Source of the DNA: Phycisphaeraceae bacterium | GTDB taxonomy: Bacteria; Planctomycetota; Phycisphaerae; Phycisphaerales; Zrk34 | Assembly: GCA_028282805.1 (NCBI GenBank) | Contig: JANQHD010000010.1 | Span: forward strand, 62,001-126,000 | Length of the DNA: 64,000 nucleotides | Direction of reading: 5' to 3' | Shown here: piece after piece, positions 35,724-44,291 of the stretch | Layout of the letters: every line of letters starts with the position of its first letter | Numbering within the stretch: position 1 is the stretch's first letter | Translations under genes and position numbers: made by a program | The notes under the pieces: model-generated | What the model saw: the letters and a program-made list of their open reading frames with translations, nothing else | The model's database searches: none | Told to the model about the DNA's origin: nothing

Positions 35724-37463
35724 TTGCCCGCGACCGAACGCAAAGTCCTCATCGGCAGCCTGATCGTGGCGGTCGGCCTGATCGCCACGGCGCTGGTCGG
35801 CTGGCGGCTGCTGGCCGACAAGATCACCCTCTCCGGCGGCGCGATCGAGTCGTCCCACCAGACCTCGTTCAGCACCTCGTCGTCCACCTCGGCCTACACC
35901 GCGTTCGCCCCTCGGCGCCTCGCGGTCATGCTCACCGATGCCCACCCCGTGCTCGACGCGGCCCACGCCACGCTGCGCGACGGGCTGACCGCCCTTCCTT
36001 ATGTCGATGCCGTCGACGTCTACCCGCCCGGCCGGCGCCCCGAGCCCGGCGCCCGCTTGCACGACGCGTACCTCACGCTCGGCATCGACGTGGCCCACGA
36101 CCGAACCACCGCCGGCACGCGTGAGTTCAAGGCGACCGTACACCTGTTCGTCGGATCGATGCCGTACGTCAGCCACTCCAGCTACTTCGACCACCTCACG
36201 CCGCCGAGCCTGCGTTTCGAAATCGACGGCAAGGTCGAACACGCCAGCACCAGCGCCGGTGACAAGTCCACGGACCAGGCGATCGCCGCGGAGATCAGCA
36301 AAGAACTGGTCAAACAGGTCACCGACAAGTTCAACGAGTGGCACGGCCTGCACGCGGTCGACTTCACGTGGCCCGACGCGCTCATCGGCGACTACCCCGA
36401 CGACCTCGACATCCCCTGGCCCGCCGGCCTCGAGCTCGAACCGCTCGTCGACGGCTACGGCCTGATGCGCCACCGCCACGCGATGTGGACCACGCGCACC
36501 AACAAGCCCAAGGCGATCGTCCAGGCGTTTCACCAGGCCTGCACCGACGCCGGCTGGCGCATCACACCCGGCGCGGTCCTCGAAGACGACCCGAAGTTCA
36601 TCCAACGCTACCACCTGCGCGCCCGCAACGGCTACCCGATCGAGATCGAGGTCTTCGAGGTCCGCCAGCGCTCCGGCAAGCGCGAGACCGGCGAGGTCAG
36701 CCGCATCTGCGTGCGCTACCAGCACCGCTTCGATCGGCCCGAGATCGGCGCGGCGTTCGACCAACTGCTCGATAACGATCAACTCGACATCGCGCGCCTG
36801 CTGACGCACAGCTTGAACGAAGGCCGCGCCAACCGTTTCTACCAGGCCGTCGCCGAGACCCACCCCACCGACCCGCAACTGTTGCTCGAACTCGCCAGGT
36901 ATTACCACCGCGACGGCCGCGTTGAAAAGGCCGAGCAAACACTGGCCGCCGCTTACGCCAACCGCCACCGCGCCCGCGACGTGGCGAAGATGGCCGACGC
37001 GTTGAAAAAGGCCGGCGAAGAGATGGGCTTCGACGAGTTGGTCGATCCGCCGATCACCGCCGAGGCGCTGACCAAGCTCGGCTACCAGACCGTCGAACAG
37101 CTCGCGGGCGTGTCGCGCACCGTGGGCTTGAACGAGCCGGTGCTGATCGTGCGCGAGCTGAACGGCAAGACGCACGCCGTGGACCTGTACCTCGCGCCGA
37201 ACCCCGACCAGCCCGGCGAAGTGCAGTTGCACATGCACGAGCGCCACGGCGACCACGCCACCTTGCACAGCCGCCACGGGACCCACCGCGACAACGACGG
37301 CCGCGTCTACGCGATCGAACTGCTGCACGACGACCGGGGCATGCTCAAGGTCCGCTTCTGGCAGCAGGCCGACCACCCCGACCGCTACGACGTCGAGCTG
37401 AGCTTGTCGCGCAACGCCCCCAGCCGGGCTGAAGCGCAGCGCAAGCCCGGGCCTCTCGAATAG
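35724..37463 (+). CDS. Hypothetical membrane-anchored protein with TPR-like region
   Basis: A 579-residue protein, TTG start with AAGGAG seven bases upstream. One N-terminal membrane helix (residues 7-28) is followed by a Ser/Thr-rich stretch (SSHQTSFSTSSSTSAYT) and an extracytoplasmic part. A tetratricopeptide-like pair is visible near residues 380-425 (PQLLLELARYYHRDGRVEKAEQ). No enzyme family recognised. It is divergent from the HEAT-repeat gene, sharing a 245-base upstream region. Confidence 0.65.
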   Translation: MPATERKVLIGSLIVAVGLIATALVGWRLLADKITLSGGAIESSHQTSFSTSSSTSAYTAFAPRRLAVMLTDAHPVLDAAHATLRDGLTALPYVDAVDVYPPGRRPEPGARLHDAYLTLGIDVAHDRTTAGTREFKATVHLFVGSMPYVSHSSYFDHLTPPSLRFEIDGKVEHASTSAGDKSTDQAIAAEISKELVKQVTDKFNEWHGLHAVDFTWPDALIGDYPDDLDIPWPAGLELEPLVDGYGLMRHRHAMWTTRTNKPKAIVQAFHQACTDAGWRITPGAVLEDDPKFIQRYHLRARNGYPIEIEVFEVRQRSGKRETGEVSRICVRYQHRFDRPEIGAAFDQLLDNDQLDIARLLTHSLNEGRANRFYQAVAETHPTDPQLLLELARYYHRDGRVEKAEQTLAAAYANRHRARDVAKMADALKKAGEEMGFDELVDPPITAEALTKLGYQTVEQLAGVSRTVGLNEPVLIVRELNGKTHAVDLYLAPNPDQPGEVQLHMHERHGDHATLHSRHGTHRDNDGRVYAIELLHDDRGMLKVRFWQQADHPDRYDVELSLSRNAPSRAEAQRKPGPLE

Positions 37464-37543
37464 ACAACCTTGTCGTGGCGCTCAACCCACCGTCGGTTGG
37501 CACGGCGGCCGTGCGGGAGGCAACTTCAGCGCCGCCCAGCGCA

Positions 37544-37565
37544 CGGATGCAGCGCGGGTCCGGCC
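37544..37565. repeat. REP-like element, copy A (degenerate)
   Basis: The sequence CGGATGCAGCGCGGGTCCGG resembles the fuller element at 38467-38493, keeping the GCAGCGC core and the GGTCCGG arm. Confidence 0.35.
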
Positions 37566-37583
37566 CCCTCATCAAATCAACGC

Positions 37584-37614
37584 TTGACCCTCCCGCTACG
37601 GGAGGCTTTACACT
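37584..37614 (+). promoter_or_regulatory. MerR-type promoter/operator
   Basis: TTGACC (37584-37589) and TACACT (37609-37614) are separated by 19 bases, the hallmark spacing of MerR-regulated promoters. The dyad CCTCCCG-CTA-CGGGAGG (37589-37605) fills the spacer. The regulator gene starts 25 bases downstream, so autoregulation is likely. Confidence 0.8.
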
Positions 37615-37638
37615 ACACGCCGAAGCAGGAGGTCCATC

Positions 37639-38457
37639 GTGCTCAGCATCGGCGAGTTCTCCAAGGCGTGCGGCCTGACCGTGAAGGCGCTGCGCTTCTA
37701 CCACGAGCGCGGCGTGCTCACCCCGGCCAAGGTCGACCCCCACTCGGGCTACCGCTACTACGACGAGCACAACCTCGAGACGGCCCACGTCATCCGCGCC
37801 CTGCGCGACCTCGACTTCTCCCTCGACGACATCGCCCAGGTCCTCGAAAACTGCGACGACGACCGGGACGCGGTCGCCTACCTCGAAAACCACAAGCGGC
37901 AACTGGCCGAGAAACTCGACCACTACCGCGACCTGATCCACAAGATCGACCGGCTCGTGACCCAGCAACAACAAACACGGGAGGACGTGGCCATGAACCA
38001 GGCATCGTTTGAGATCGAAGAGCGCCAGACCGAGCCGATGCTCGTGGCGGGGCTGCGTATGACCGGCCGCTACTGCGACATGGGCAAGGGCTTCGGGCAG
38101 GTCGCCAGGAAGGTCGGCCGACACATCGCCGGCAAAGCGATGTGCCTGTACTACGACGGCGAGTACAAGGAAGAGGGCGCCGACTTCGAGCCCTGCTTCC
38201 CGATCCGCAAGGCGGTCGAGGCCGAGGGCCTGCACGTGCGCGAGCTGCCCGCCGCGCGTTGCGTCACGCTGATCCACCGCGGCCCGTACGACACCCTCAG
38301 CCGGTCTTACGCCCGGGCGCTGGCCTACGCCAAGGACAAGGGCTACGAGCTGGACCTGCCCTCGCGCGAGGTCTACCTCAAGGGCCCGGGCATGATCTTC
38401 AAGGGCAACCCGAAGAAGTACCTCACCGAGATCCAGCTGCCGATCAAGCCCACCTGA
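37639..38457 (+). CDS. MerR-family regulator with GyrI-like ligand-binding domain
   Basis: A 272-residue transcription factor. It has an N-terminal MerR winged-helix domain (LSIGEFSKACGLTVKALRFY, YRYYDEHNLE), a dimerisation coiled coil (residues 80-112) and a C-terminal SRPBCC/GyrI-like domain (VAGLRMTGRYCDMGKGF, PARCVTLIHRGPYDTLSRSY-like, YLTEIQLPI). This is the BmrR/multidrug-sensing layout; the ligand is unknown. GTG start with CAGGAGG seven bases upstream. No efflux gene is adjacent, so its targets other than itself are unclear. Confidence 0.9.
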   Translation: MLSIGEFSKACGLTVKALRFYHERGVLTPAKVDPHSGYRYYDEHNLETAHVIRALRDLDFSLDDIAQVLENCDDDRDAVAYLENHKRQLAEKLDHYRDLIHKIDRLVTQQQQTREDVAMNQASFEIEERQTEPMLVAGLRMTGRYCDMGKGFGQVARKVGRHIAGKAMCLYYDGEYKEEGADFEPCFPIRKAVEAEGLHVRELPAARCVTLIHRGPYDTLSRSYARALAYAKDKGYELDLPSREVYLKGPGMIFKGNPKKYLTEIQLPIKPT

Positions 38458-38466
38458 TCCCCCAAG

Positions 38467-38493
38467 CCGGACCGTAGCGCAGCGCAGGTCCGG
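38467..38493. repeat. REP-like element, copy B
   Basis: CCGGACC, 13 bases containing GCGCAGCGCA, then GGTCCGG: perfect 7-bp arms, placed between the MerR gene and the otsAB terminator. Related copies at 37544 and 40901. Confidence 0.5.
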
Positions 38494-38538
38494 ATGGCGC
38501 ACGGCGTCACCTGCGCGTGAGCGTAAACGCAAGAAGAC

Positions 38539-38566
38539 CCCCGGCCCTCGAAGACTCGGGCCGGGG
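38539..38566 (-). terminator. Terminator-like hairpin after otsAB
   Basis: CCCCGGCCC/GGGCCGGGG stem; the following minus-strand bases GTCTTCTTGC are only moderately U-rich. The stem is identical to the rny terminator at 41985-42012. Confidence 0.6.
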
Positions 38567-38577
38567 CTTGGGTTGGG

Positions 38578-40761
38578 TCAAGCGCCCCCGCGCGCGATGT
38601 CCGCGAGCACCTTGCGGACCTGGGCCGGAGAGCCGACGCGGTACTCGGCGTTGGTGTCGCCCAAGCCGACCTTGACCGTGACCACCGCATCGGCCCGCAG
38701 CGCGAACATCGTTTCGTCGGTCTGATCGTCGCCGATCGCCAGCACGCGGTCGAAGCGGCCGGCCTGAAGGTACGCACGCAACGCCTCGCCCTTGCTGACC
38801 TGCTGGCTGGAGACCTCGACGATCATCTTGCCCTGGTGCAGGCCGACCGGCAGGTTCGAGATCGACTCCATCAGCTCGCCGACCAGCTCCGCCGCCTTCC
38901 ACTTGCCGAACTCCGGGTCGGACTTGCGGTAGTGCCAGACGATGGCCGAGGTCTTGACCTCCACGCTGCTGCCGGGCGTGGTCTCGGCGTAGAGCTCGAA
39001 GATGTCGCGCACCTTGTCCTTCCAGCTCAGGTCGACCTGCTCGTTGAACAGCCGCCAGCCCTCGCCGGGCTCGCGGACGGTGTAGCCGTGCTCGCCGACG
39101 AGCGTGAGCGGCAGGTGGCCCAGGTGCTTGTCGAGGAAGTGGTGGTCGCGCCCCGACACCACGAACACCCGCAGGTCCTCGCGCCCGATCAACGCTTCCA
39201 ATGTTTCGAGCAGCGCCGCGCCGGGCGCCGCCGCCTCGGGGTCCCGCACCAGCTCCGTCAGCGTGCCGTCGTAGTCGAGGAACAGCGCCTTGCGCCCCGC
39301 CCGGGCGCGGAACGGCTCGACCGCCTCCGGTGTCAACGGCTTGGTCGTCATGACCATCCGCGCCACCGGGTCCGTGCGGTCCAGGTCATCGAGGAACCGG
39401 TTCGCCCACCAGGCCGCATCCTGTTCGAGCACGCGGTCGCGCATCGGCGCGATCCAGGACCGCCGCTGCCACCGCCCGACCCGCAACGCGCCGTGGATCG
39501 CCTCCGCCACGCCCTGCACGTGGTACGGGTTGACCATCCAGGCGTTGGACAGCTCCTGAGCCGCGCCCGCGGTCTCGCTGAGGATCAGCACGCCCGGGTC
39601 GTCGCCCTGGCACGCCACGTACTCCTTGGCCACCAGGTTCATGCCGTCCATGAGCGGCGTGACCAGCGCCGCGTCCGCCCGGCGGTACAACGCGCACAGC
39701 TCGTGGAACGCCACCCCCCGGTGCACGAAGTGGATCGGCACGTGGGTCATGGTCGAGTACGCCCCGTTGATCCGCCCGATCGCGTGCTCGACCTCCTCGA
39801 TCAGCTGCTGGTACTGCTCGACCCCCTCCCGGCTGGGCACGGCGATGATGACAAACGTCGTGGTCTGCCGTTCGTCGGGGTGGTTTTCCAGGAACTGCTC
39901 GATCGCCGCGAGCTTGCGCGGGATGCCCTTGGTGTAGTCCATCCGCTCGACCGAGAGCACCAGCCGCTTGCCCTCGTAGACGCCTTCGTACTCCGCCAGT
40001 TGCTCGGCGAAGGCCTCGGTCTCGAGCGCCTTCACAAACGCCGGCGCGTTGATCCCGATCGGGTAGACCCCCATCCGCGACTCGTAGCCGTCGTGCACCA
40101 CGCTGTCGACCTCCGAGTCCAGGCCCAGAATCCGCAGCAGCGACGAGCGGAAGTGCCGCAGGTAACCGAACGTGTGGAACCCGATCAGGTCCGCCCCCAA
40201 AAGCCCCCGCAACAACAGCTCCCGGCTGGGGTGGCCGCGGAACACCTCGAACGACGGGAACGGCGTGTGCAAGAAGAACCCGACCTTCAACCGCTGGTTG
40301 CGCCGCTTGAGCATCGACGGCAGCAGCATCAGGTGGTAGTCGTGCACCCAGACCAGGTCGCCGTCCCGCGCCACGTCCGCCACCGCCTCGGCGAACGCTT
40401 CGTTGGCGCGGACGTACGCCCGCTCCCAGCGGTCCTCGAACTCCGCGTACATCGTCATGTAGTGCAGCAGCGGCCACGTGCTCGAGTTGGCAAAACCCAG
40501 GTAGTAGTCGTCGGCGGTCTGCGCGTCGAGAAACACCGGCGCGTAGTTCATCCCCGCCAGCTGCTCGCGGACGCGGCGCCGCTCCGCGGCATCCTCGGCC
40601 ACCTCCCCGGTCCAGCCGATCCAGTGCAGGTCGCAGCGGTCCGCCACCCCTTCCAGCGCGGAAACCAGGCCGCCCGACGACTTGGTGATCGTCCGGCCGA
40701 CCTGCACCGGCAAACGGTTCGACACGTTGATGATGCGTTTGGAAATGCCGCGCTCCCGCAA
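38578..40761 (-). CDS. Bifunctional trehalose-6-phosphate synthase/phosphatase (OtsA-OtsB fusion)
   Basis: Makes trehalose from UDP-glucose and glucose-6-phosphate through trehalose-6-phosphate. Residues 1-470 are a GT20 synthase (DYHLMLLPSMLKRR, VGFFLHTPFPS, ERMDYTKGIPRKL, PLMDGMNLVAKEYVA). Residues 490-727 are a HAD phosphatase with LDYDGTLTEL, SGRDHHFL, GEHGYTV and GDDQTDETMF. All HAD acids are present, so both activities are expected. Start is uncertain: TTG 40761 is the only start-like codon after the upstream stop, has no clear Shine-Dalgarno, and an ATT five codons later is better spaced from GGGAG. Palindrome copy 1 lies 69 bases upstream. Confidence 0.93.
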   Translation of the reverse strand: MRERGISKRIINVSNRLPVQVGRTITKSSGGLVSALEGVADRCDLHWIGWTGEVAEDAAERRRVREQLAGMNYAPVFLDAQTADDYYLGFANSSTWPLLHYMTMYAEFEDRWERAYVRANEAFAEAVADVARDGDLVWVHDYHLMLLPSMLKRRNQRLKVGFFLHTPFPSFEVFRGHPSRELLLRGLLGADLIGFHTFGYLRHFRSSLLRILGLDSEVDSVVHDGYESRMGVYPIGINAPAFVKALETEAFAEQLAEYEGVYEGKRLVLSVERMDYTKGIPRKLAAIEQFLENHPDERQTTTFVIIAVPSREGVEQYQQLIEEVEHAIGRINGAYSTMTHVPIHFVHRGVAFHELCALYRRADAALVTPLMDGMNLVAKEYVACQGDDPGVLILSETAGAAQELSNAWMVNPYHVQGVAEAIHGALRVGRWQRRSWIAPMRDRVLEQDAAWWANRFLDDLDRTDPVARMVMTTKPLTPEAVEPFRARAGRKALFLDYDGTLTELVRDPEAAAPGAALLETLEALIGREDLRVFVVSGRDHHFLDKHLGHLPLTLVGEHGYTVREPGEGWRLFNEQVDLSWKDKVRDIFELYAETTPGSSVEVKTSAIVWHYRKSDPEFGKWKAAELVGELMESISNLPVGLHQGKMIVEVSSQQVSKGEALRAYLQAGRFDRVLAIGDDQTDETMFALRADAVVTVKVGLGDTNAEYRVGSPAQVRKVLADIARGGA

Positions 40762-40829
40762 GAGGTCCGCCGTCGCTCACAGCCAGTATGTGTTCCTGCA
40801 GAGATCAGATCAACCGTCGGCCGCCGTGC

Positions 40830-40861
40830 TTATTCTAATGTTCTTGAGAACTTTAGAATAA
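40830..40861. repeat. 32-bp palindrome, copy 1
   Basis: TTATTCTAATGTTCT-TG-AGAACTTTAGAATAA: arms match at 14 of 15 positions, AT-rich in GC-rich DNA. It is 69 bases upstream of the trehalose gene start, in its promoter zone. Near-identical copies at 41558 and 41781. Confidence 0.8.
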
Positions 40862-40900
40862 CGATGGGCCGCAGCCGTCCCGCCCCGTCTGGCCCCCACG

Positions 40901-40933
40901 CCGGACCGGAGCGCAGCGCAGGTTGTTCCGACC
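40901..40933. repeat. REP-like element, copy C (degenerate)
   Basis: CCGGACC, then GAGCGCAGCGCA, then GGTTGTTCCGACC: same left arm and core as 38467-38493, right arm altered. Confidence 0.4.
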
Positions 40934-40943
40934 TCAACCGCGT

Positions 40944-41492
40944 TCACTCCCACCGCAACCGCTCGCACGCCGGCAGGCCGCGCAGCTTGTCGTAGTCCAG
41001 GGCGGGCCCGTAGCACACGTCGCAGCCCCGCCGCACACGCCTGCCTTCCCCGGGGCGAGGTAGAACTCCCGCTGGCAAGTCGCCCGGCCGACCGGTTCGC
41101 GCGACCGGGCCGCGCGACCGGGCCGCCGGCCGTTCGCCCAGCCCGAAACTCAAACCGATCAGGTCGCGCGAGCGGTTCACCAGCGTCGCGTGGTCGCCGT
41201 CGGCGTGGTCGACGACCTCCAGGTCGCCGGGCAGGCCCCACCGCACGGCCTCGGCGCCCAATTGCGCCAGCAGCCGATCGCGACCCGCCTCCACCTTGCG
41301 GTAGTTGGGCGAGCCTCGATCCATGATGCGCAGGTCATCACTCATCAGCACGACCTCGCGCTTGAGCGCGTCTTCTTCGGCCCCGTGCGTGCGCCAAGCG
41401 GGCGGTGTGTTGCGCGCGCAACCCGCGATCGCGCACAGGCCGACCACCAGCAACGCGGCGCTTCGAATCGCTGGTTTTATGTCACACCCCAT
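40944..41492 (-). CDS. Small hypothetical lipoprotein
   Basis: A 182-residue protein with lipobox CAIAGC after an N-terminal helix. The middle (EDALKREVVLMSDDLRIMD, NYRKVEAGRDRLLAQLG) is helical and acceptable as coding. The last 60 residues are unusually Arg/Pro/Gly-rich and may reflect a frame shift or a repeated GCGACCGGGCC stretch. Palindrome copy 2 sits 66 bases upstream of the start, mirroring the arrangement at otsAB. No Shine-Dalgarno is evident. Confidence 0.5.
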   Translation of the reverse strand: MGCDIKPAIRSAALLVVGLCAIAGCARNTPPAWRTHGAEEDALKREVVLMSDDLRIMDRGSPNYRKVEAGRDRLLAQLGAEAVRWGLPGDLEVVDHADGDHATLVNRSRDLIGLSFGLGERPAARSRGPVARTGRPGDLPAGVLPRPGEGRRVRRGCDVCYGPALDYDKLRGLPACERLRWE

Positions 41493-41557
41493 TTCGGTAC
41501 ACGTGCCCGCCCCACGATCATACCGCAACCTCACACCCCGCTTCGCCGTGGGCGATC

Positions 41558-41589
41558 TTATTCTAATGTTCTTGAGAACTCTAGAATAA
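41558..41589. repeat. 32-bp palindrome, copy 2
   Basis: Same 32-bp element as 40830-40861 with one change (CTCTAG instead of CTTTAG), in the same orientation, 66 bases upstream of the lipoprotein ATG. Confidence 0.8.
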
Positions 41590-41721
41590 TTGCAGGGCGA
41601 ACAACGAGCACCAATTCCAACAGAAACGTTACCTGCGGGCGTGGGCAGCGGCGGTGAAGCACCGCCGGAAGCCCGGCTGAACGCGCCGACATCGCAGCGA
41701 CGCTAACCGTAACGCGAGCGA

Positions 41722-41777
41722 GGGCGCGGGGCGCGGGGCGCGGGGCGCGGGGCGCGGGGCGCGGGGCGCGGGGCGCG
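41722..41777. repeat. Eight perfect GGGCGCG tandem units
   Basis: Eight exact 7-base units (56 bases) giving runs of four G separated by CGC, a G-quadruplex-type pattern on the plus strand. It ends three bases before palindrome copy 3. Not a gene; frames through it are low-complexity. Confidence 0.9.
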
Positions 41778-41780
41778 TAT

Positions 41781-41812
41781 TTATTCTAATGTTCTCAAGA
41801 ACTTTAGAATAA
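41781..41812. repeat. 32-bp palindrome, copy 3
   Basis: Same element, centre CA instead of TG, same orientation. It lies between the GGGCGCG repeat and the rny terminator, not in an obvious promoter. Confidence 0.8.
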
Positions 41813-41984
41813 TGACGGCCGCACAGGCGACTTTGGCACAACGCGTAATAGCGGTGCGGTCGGTGCCGTGCGCACGGGCGCGCGTGCGCATGGAGCGCGC
41901 AGGCGGCGATTGCGGGGTGTGAATGGGGGTGGGTGAACAGCGCGGGTGGTCAAATGACAAGGAACTGCGCGGGTGAAAAAAGAA

Positions 41985-42012
41985 CCCCGGCCCTCGATGA
42001 CTCGGGCCGGGG
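41985..42012 (-). terminator. Terminator of rny
   Basis: CCCCGGCCC/GGGCCGGGG stem with the minus-strand tail TTCTTTTTTC, 33 bases after the rny stop. Confidence 0.85.
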
Positions 42013-42044
42013 CTTGGGGTTCTGGGGTTCCGAGGTCCCGGGGG

Positions 42045-43643
42045 TTAGCGGGCGTATTCGATCGTGCGGACTTCGCGGAGCACGGTGACGCGCACCTCGC
42101 CGGGGTAGGTCATTTCTTCCTCGACACGGTTGGCGATGTCGCGGGCGATCTTGTGGCTGGTGCCGTCGTCGATCTTCTCGGCGTCGACGATGACCCGCAC
42201 CTCGCGGCCGGCCTGGATGGCGTAGGCCTCGCGGACGCCGTCGAAAGCGGTGGCGATCTCTTCGAGCTGCTGGAGGCGTTGGACGTAGCGTTCGAGCGTC
42301 TCGCGACGCGCGCCGGGGCGGGCGCCGCTGATCGCATCGGCGGCCATGACGATGACGGTATACGGGCTGGTGGCCTCGATGTCGCCGTGGTGGCCGCCGA
42401 TGGCGTTGAGCACCTCGTCGCGTTCGTTGAACTTCTTGCAGAACTCCATGCCGATGAACGGGTGGCCGCCTTCGACCTCGTGATCCATGGCCTTGCCGAT
42501 GTCGTGGAGGAAGCCGCAGCGTCGTGCGATCTGGCCGTCGAGGCCGAGCTCCTCGGCGATGATCTGGCAGAGGTAGGCGACCTCCATGGAGTGGCGCAAG
42601 ATGTTCTGCCCGTAGCTGGTGCGGTAGTGCAGGCGGCCCATCATCTCGCTGATCTTCGGGTGCAGGCCCTGGATCTTGGCCTCGATGCACGCCTCCTTGC
42701 CGAAGCGGACGACCTTTTCCTGGATCTCCTCGGTCATCTGTTCGACGACCTCTTCGATGCGGGCGGGGTGGATGCGGCCGTCGTCGATCAGCTGCTGCAA
42801 CGAGCCGGCGGCGACCGCGCGGCGGATCGGGTCGAAGCACGAAACGACCACGACGCCCGGCGTGTCGTCGACGATCACGTCGGCGCCGGTCGCCTGTTCG
42901 AAGGCGCGGATGTTGCGGCCCTCGCGGCCGATCACCCGGCCCTTCATGTCGTCCGACGGGATCGGCACCGCCGTCACGGTGCTGGCGGCGGTGTGTTCGG
43001 CGGCGAAGCGCTGGATCGCCTGCAAGGTGATGCGGCGGGCGTTGTCCCGGGCCTCTTCCTCGCTCTTGACCAGCTCACGCTGGATCACCTCGCCCATCTC
43101 CTGGCTGACCTCGCGCTCGACACGTTCCAGTAAAAGCCTCTTGGCTTCCTCCTGGTTCATGCCGGTGATGCGCATCAGCTGGTTGCGCTGCTCTTCGAGC
43201 AGGCCTTCCAGCTCGCCCTGCTTGTCGGCGACGTCGGCCTCACGCTGGGCGATCTTGGCGTCCTGCTCGTCGAGGTTCTTTTCCTTGGTGGCCAACACGT
43301 CGAGCTTGCGGTCGAGGTTGTCCTCGCGTTTCGACAGCCGGCGCTCGGCTTCCTTCAGCTCGTTGCGGGTGGCGTTGGTCTCGGCCTCGTAGGCCTCGCG
43401 TCGTTTGAGCGTTTCCTGCTGGGCGGCGAGTTCGATGTCCTTGGCCTTGGTCTCGGCGTCGCGCTGGGCGTCGCGGATGAGCTGGTCGGCCTGTTCCTTG
43501 GCGCGGGCGAGGGTCTGGCCGCCGGCGACCTTGAGGAACAGGAACGCCAGGCCGACGCCCGCCGCCAGCGCCACGACCACCAGCAGGCCCGTGAGCCAGC
43601 CGGCGACCGCCAACGTCGCTGCGGGTTGGAAGAACCCGGTCAT
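42045..43643 (-). CDS. rny: Ribonuclease Y
   Basis: Membrane-anchored endoribonuclease that starts mRNA decay. The 532-residue protein has one N-terminal helix (residues 9-35), a long coiled coil (residues 45-205), and a KH domain ([19 protein letters not shown]). An HD hydrolase domain follows with [21 protein letters not shown] and the late [15 protein letters not shown] motif. Normal length. ATG 43643 has AAAGGGG upstream. The upstream 650 bases hold no other gene on this strand, so it is monocistronic. Confidence 0.96.
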   Translation of the reverse strand: MTGFFQPAATLAVAGWLTGLLVVVALAAGVGLAFLFLKVAGGQTLARAKEQADQLIRDAQRDAETKAKDIELAAQQETLKRREAYEAETNATRNELKEAERRLSKREDNLDRKLDVLATKEKNLDEQDAKIAQREADVADKQGELEGLLEEQRNQLMRITGMNQEEAKRLLLERVEREVSQEMGEVIQRELVKSEEEARDNARRITLQAIQRFAAEHTAASTVTAVPIPSDDMKGRVIGREGRNIRAFEQATGADVIVDDTPGVVVVSCFDPIRRAVAAGSLQQLIDDGRIHPARIEEVVEQMTEEIQEKVVRFGKEACIEAKIQGLHPKISEMMGRLHYRTSYGQNILRHSMEVAYLCQIIAEELGLDGQIARRCGFLHDIGKAMDHEVEGGHPFIGMEFCKKFNERDEVLNAIGGHHGDIEATSPYTVIVMAADAISGARPGARRETLERYVQRLQQLEEIATAFDGVREAYAIQAGREVRVIVDAEKIDDGTSHKIARDIANRVEEEMTYPGEVRVTVLREVRTIEYAR

Positions 43644-44291
43644 GGCATACCCCTTTCTACGCGTGGCCGACGGCGGCAATCACACTCGCCACCGCGTCAC
43701 GCCGGGTTGATCAGGGCACGCCAAGGCAACGACCGCCGCGGCTCATCGTGAGCCGGGTGGACGGCGTGAAACGCGCGACTGAGCCGCACGAACGGAATAG
43801 GATTGATCCGCTTTACGGAGCCAAGTCAGGTGAACGCAAGATGTTGCACGTGTTGTCGATGCTCATGATGCGTTCCGTCGGGTCCCGGACTCCGAATGCC
43901 TGTTAGCCGGGCGGTTAAAAGCCACGGCGATCAAAGGGTTAGCGTGATTCAATCTATTCGCCCGGCTCTTCGCGGGCGTCTCGCCGCTGCGAGACTGAAC
44001 GGTTCACACCGGCCGATTGCCTGGCGCGCCGAGTTTTACTGGCCAAGACCCGTCGGACCCCCGAACTGGGGACGGGCTAGCACAAACATAATCTAGTTGG
44101 GGCATTACGCCCGGTCAAGGTCGCCCCCGACAGCCGCGTTTGAATCGCTTAAAGCGATCTACTGAATTGCGACAACAATTTTTATGGTTTTCAACTAGCG
44201 GCAACAGGCCCAGAATCGTAACATGGCCCCCCATAGCAATCTCTTTGCGACATGACGGACCAGCGGGGTCGGACCGCTTAGTTCAGGTTGG
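43644..44291. other. Long gene-free region between rny and the XylR-type regulator
   Basis: No credible coding frame on either strand. Visible structure: GGCTCA-TCG-TGAGCC at 43740-43754, and the 15-bp palindrome ATCGCTT-A-AAGCGAT at 44144-44158, about 135 bases ahead of the regulator start and a candidate operator. The DNA from 44160 to 44230 is clearly AT-richer. No tRNA or other RNA gene was recognised. Confidence 0.5.

Noticed and set aside
40810-41241. Alternative Arg-rich frame overlapping the small lipoprotein gene
   Set aside because: No signal, no family, and its residues read through the palindrome and REP-like repeat.
41722-41777. CRISPR array
   Set aside because: Simple 7-base tandem units without spacers, and no cas genes.
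41629-41841. 70-codon minus-strand frame through the GGGCGCG repeat
   Set aside because: Most of it is the translated tandem repeat and palindrome; no ribosome site.
43644-44291. tRNA, tmRNA or RNase P gene in the long gap
   Set aside because: No T-loop string, acceptor stem or RNase P core was visible on either strand.
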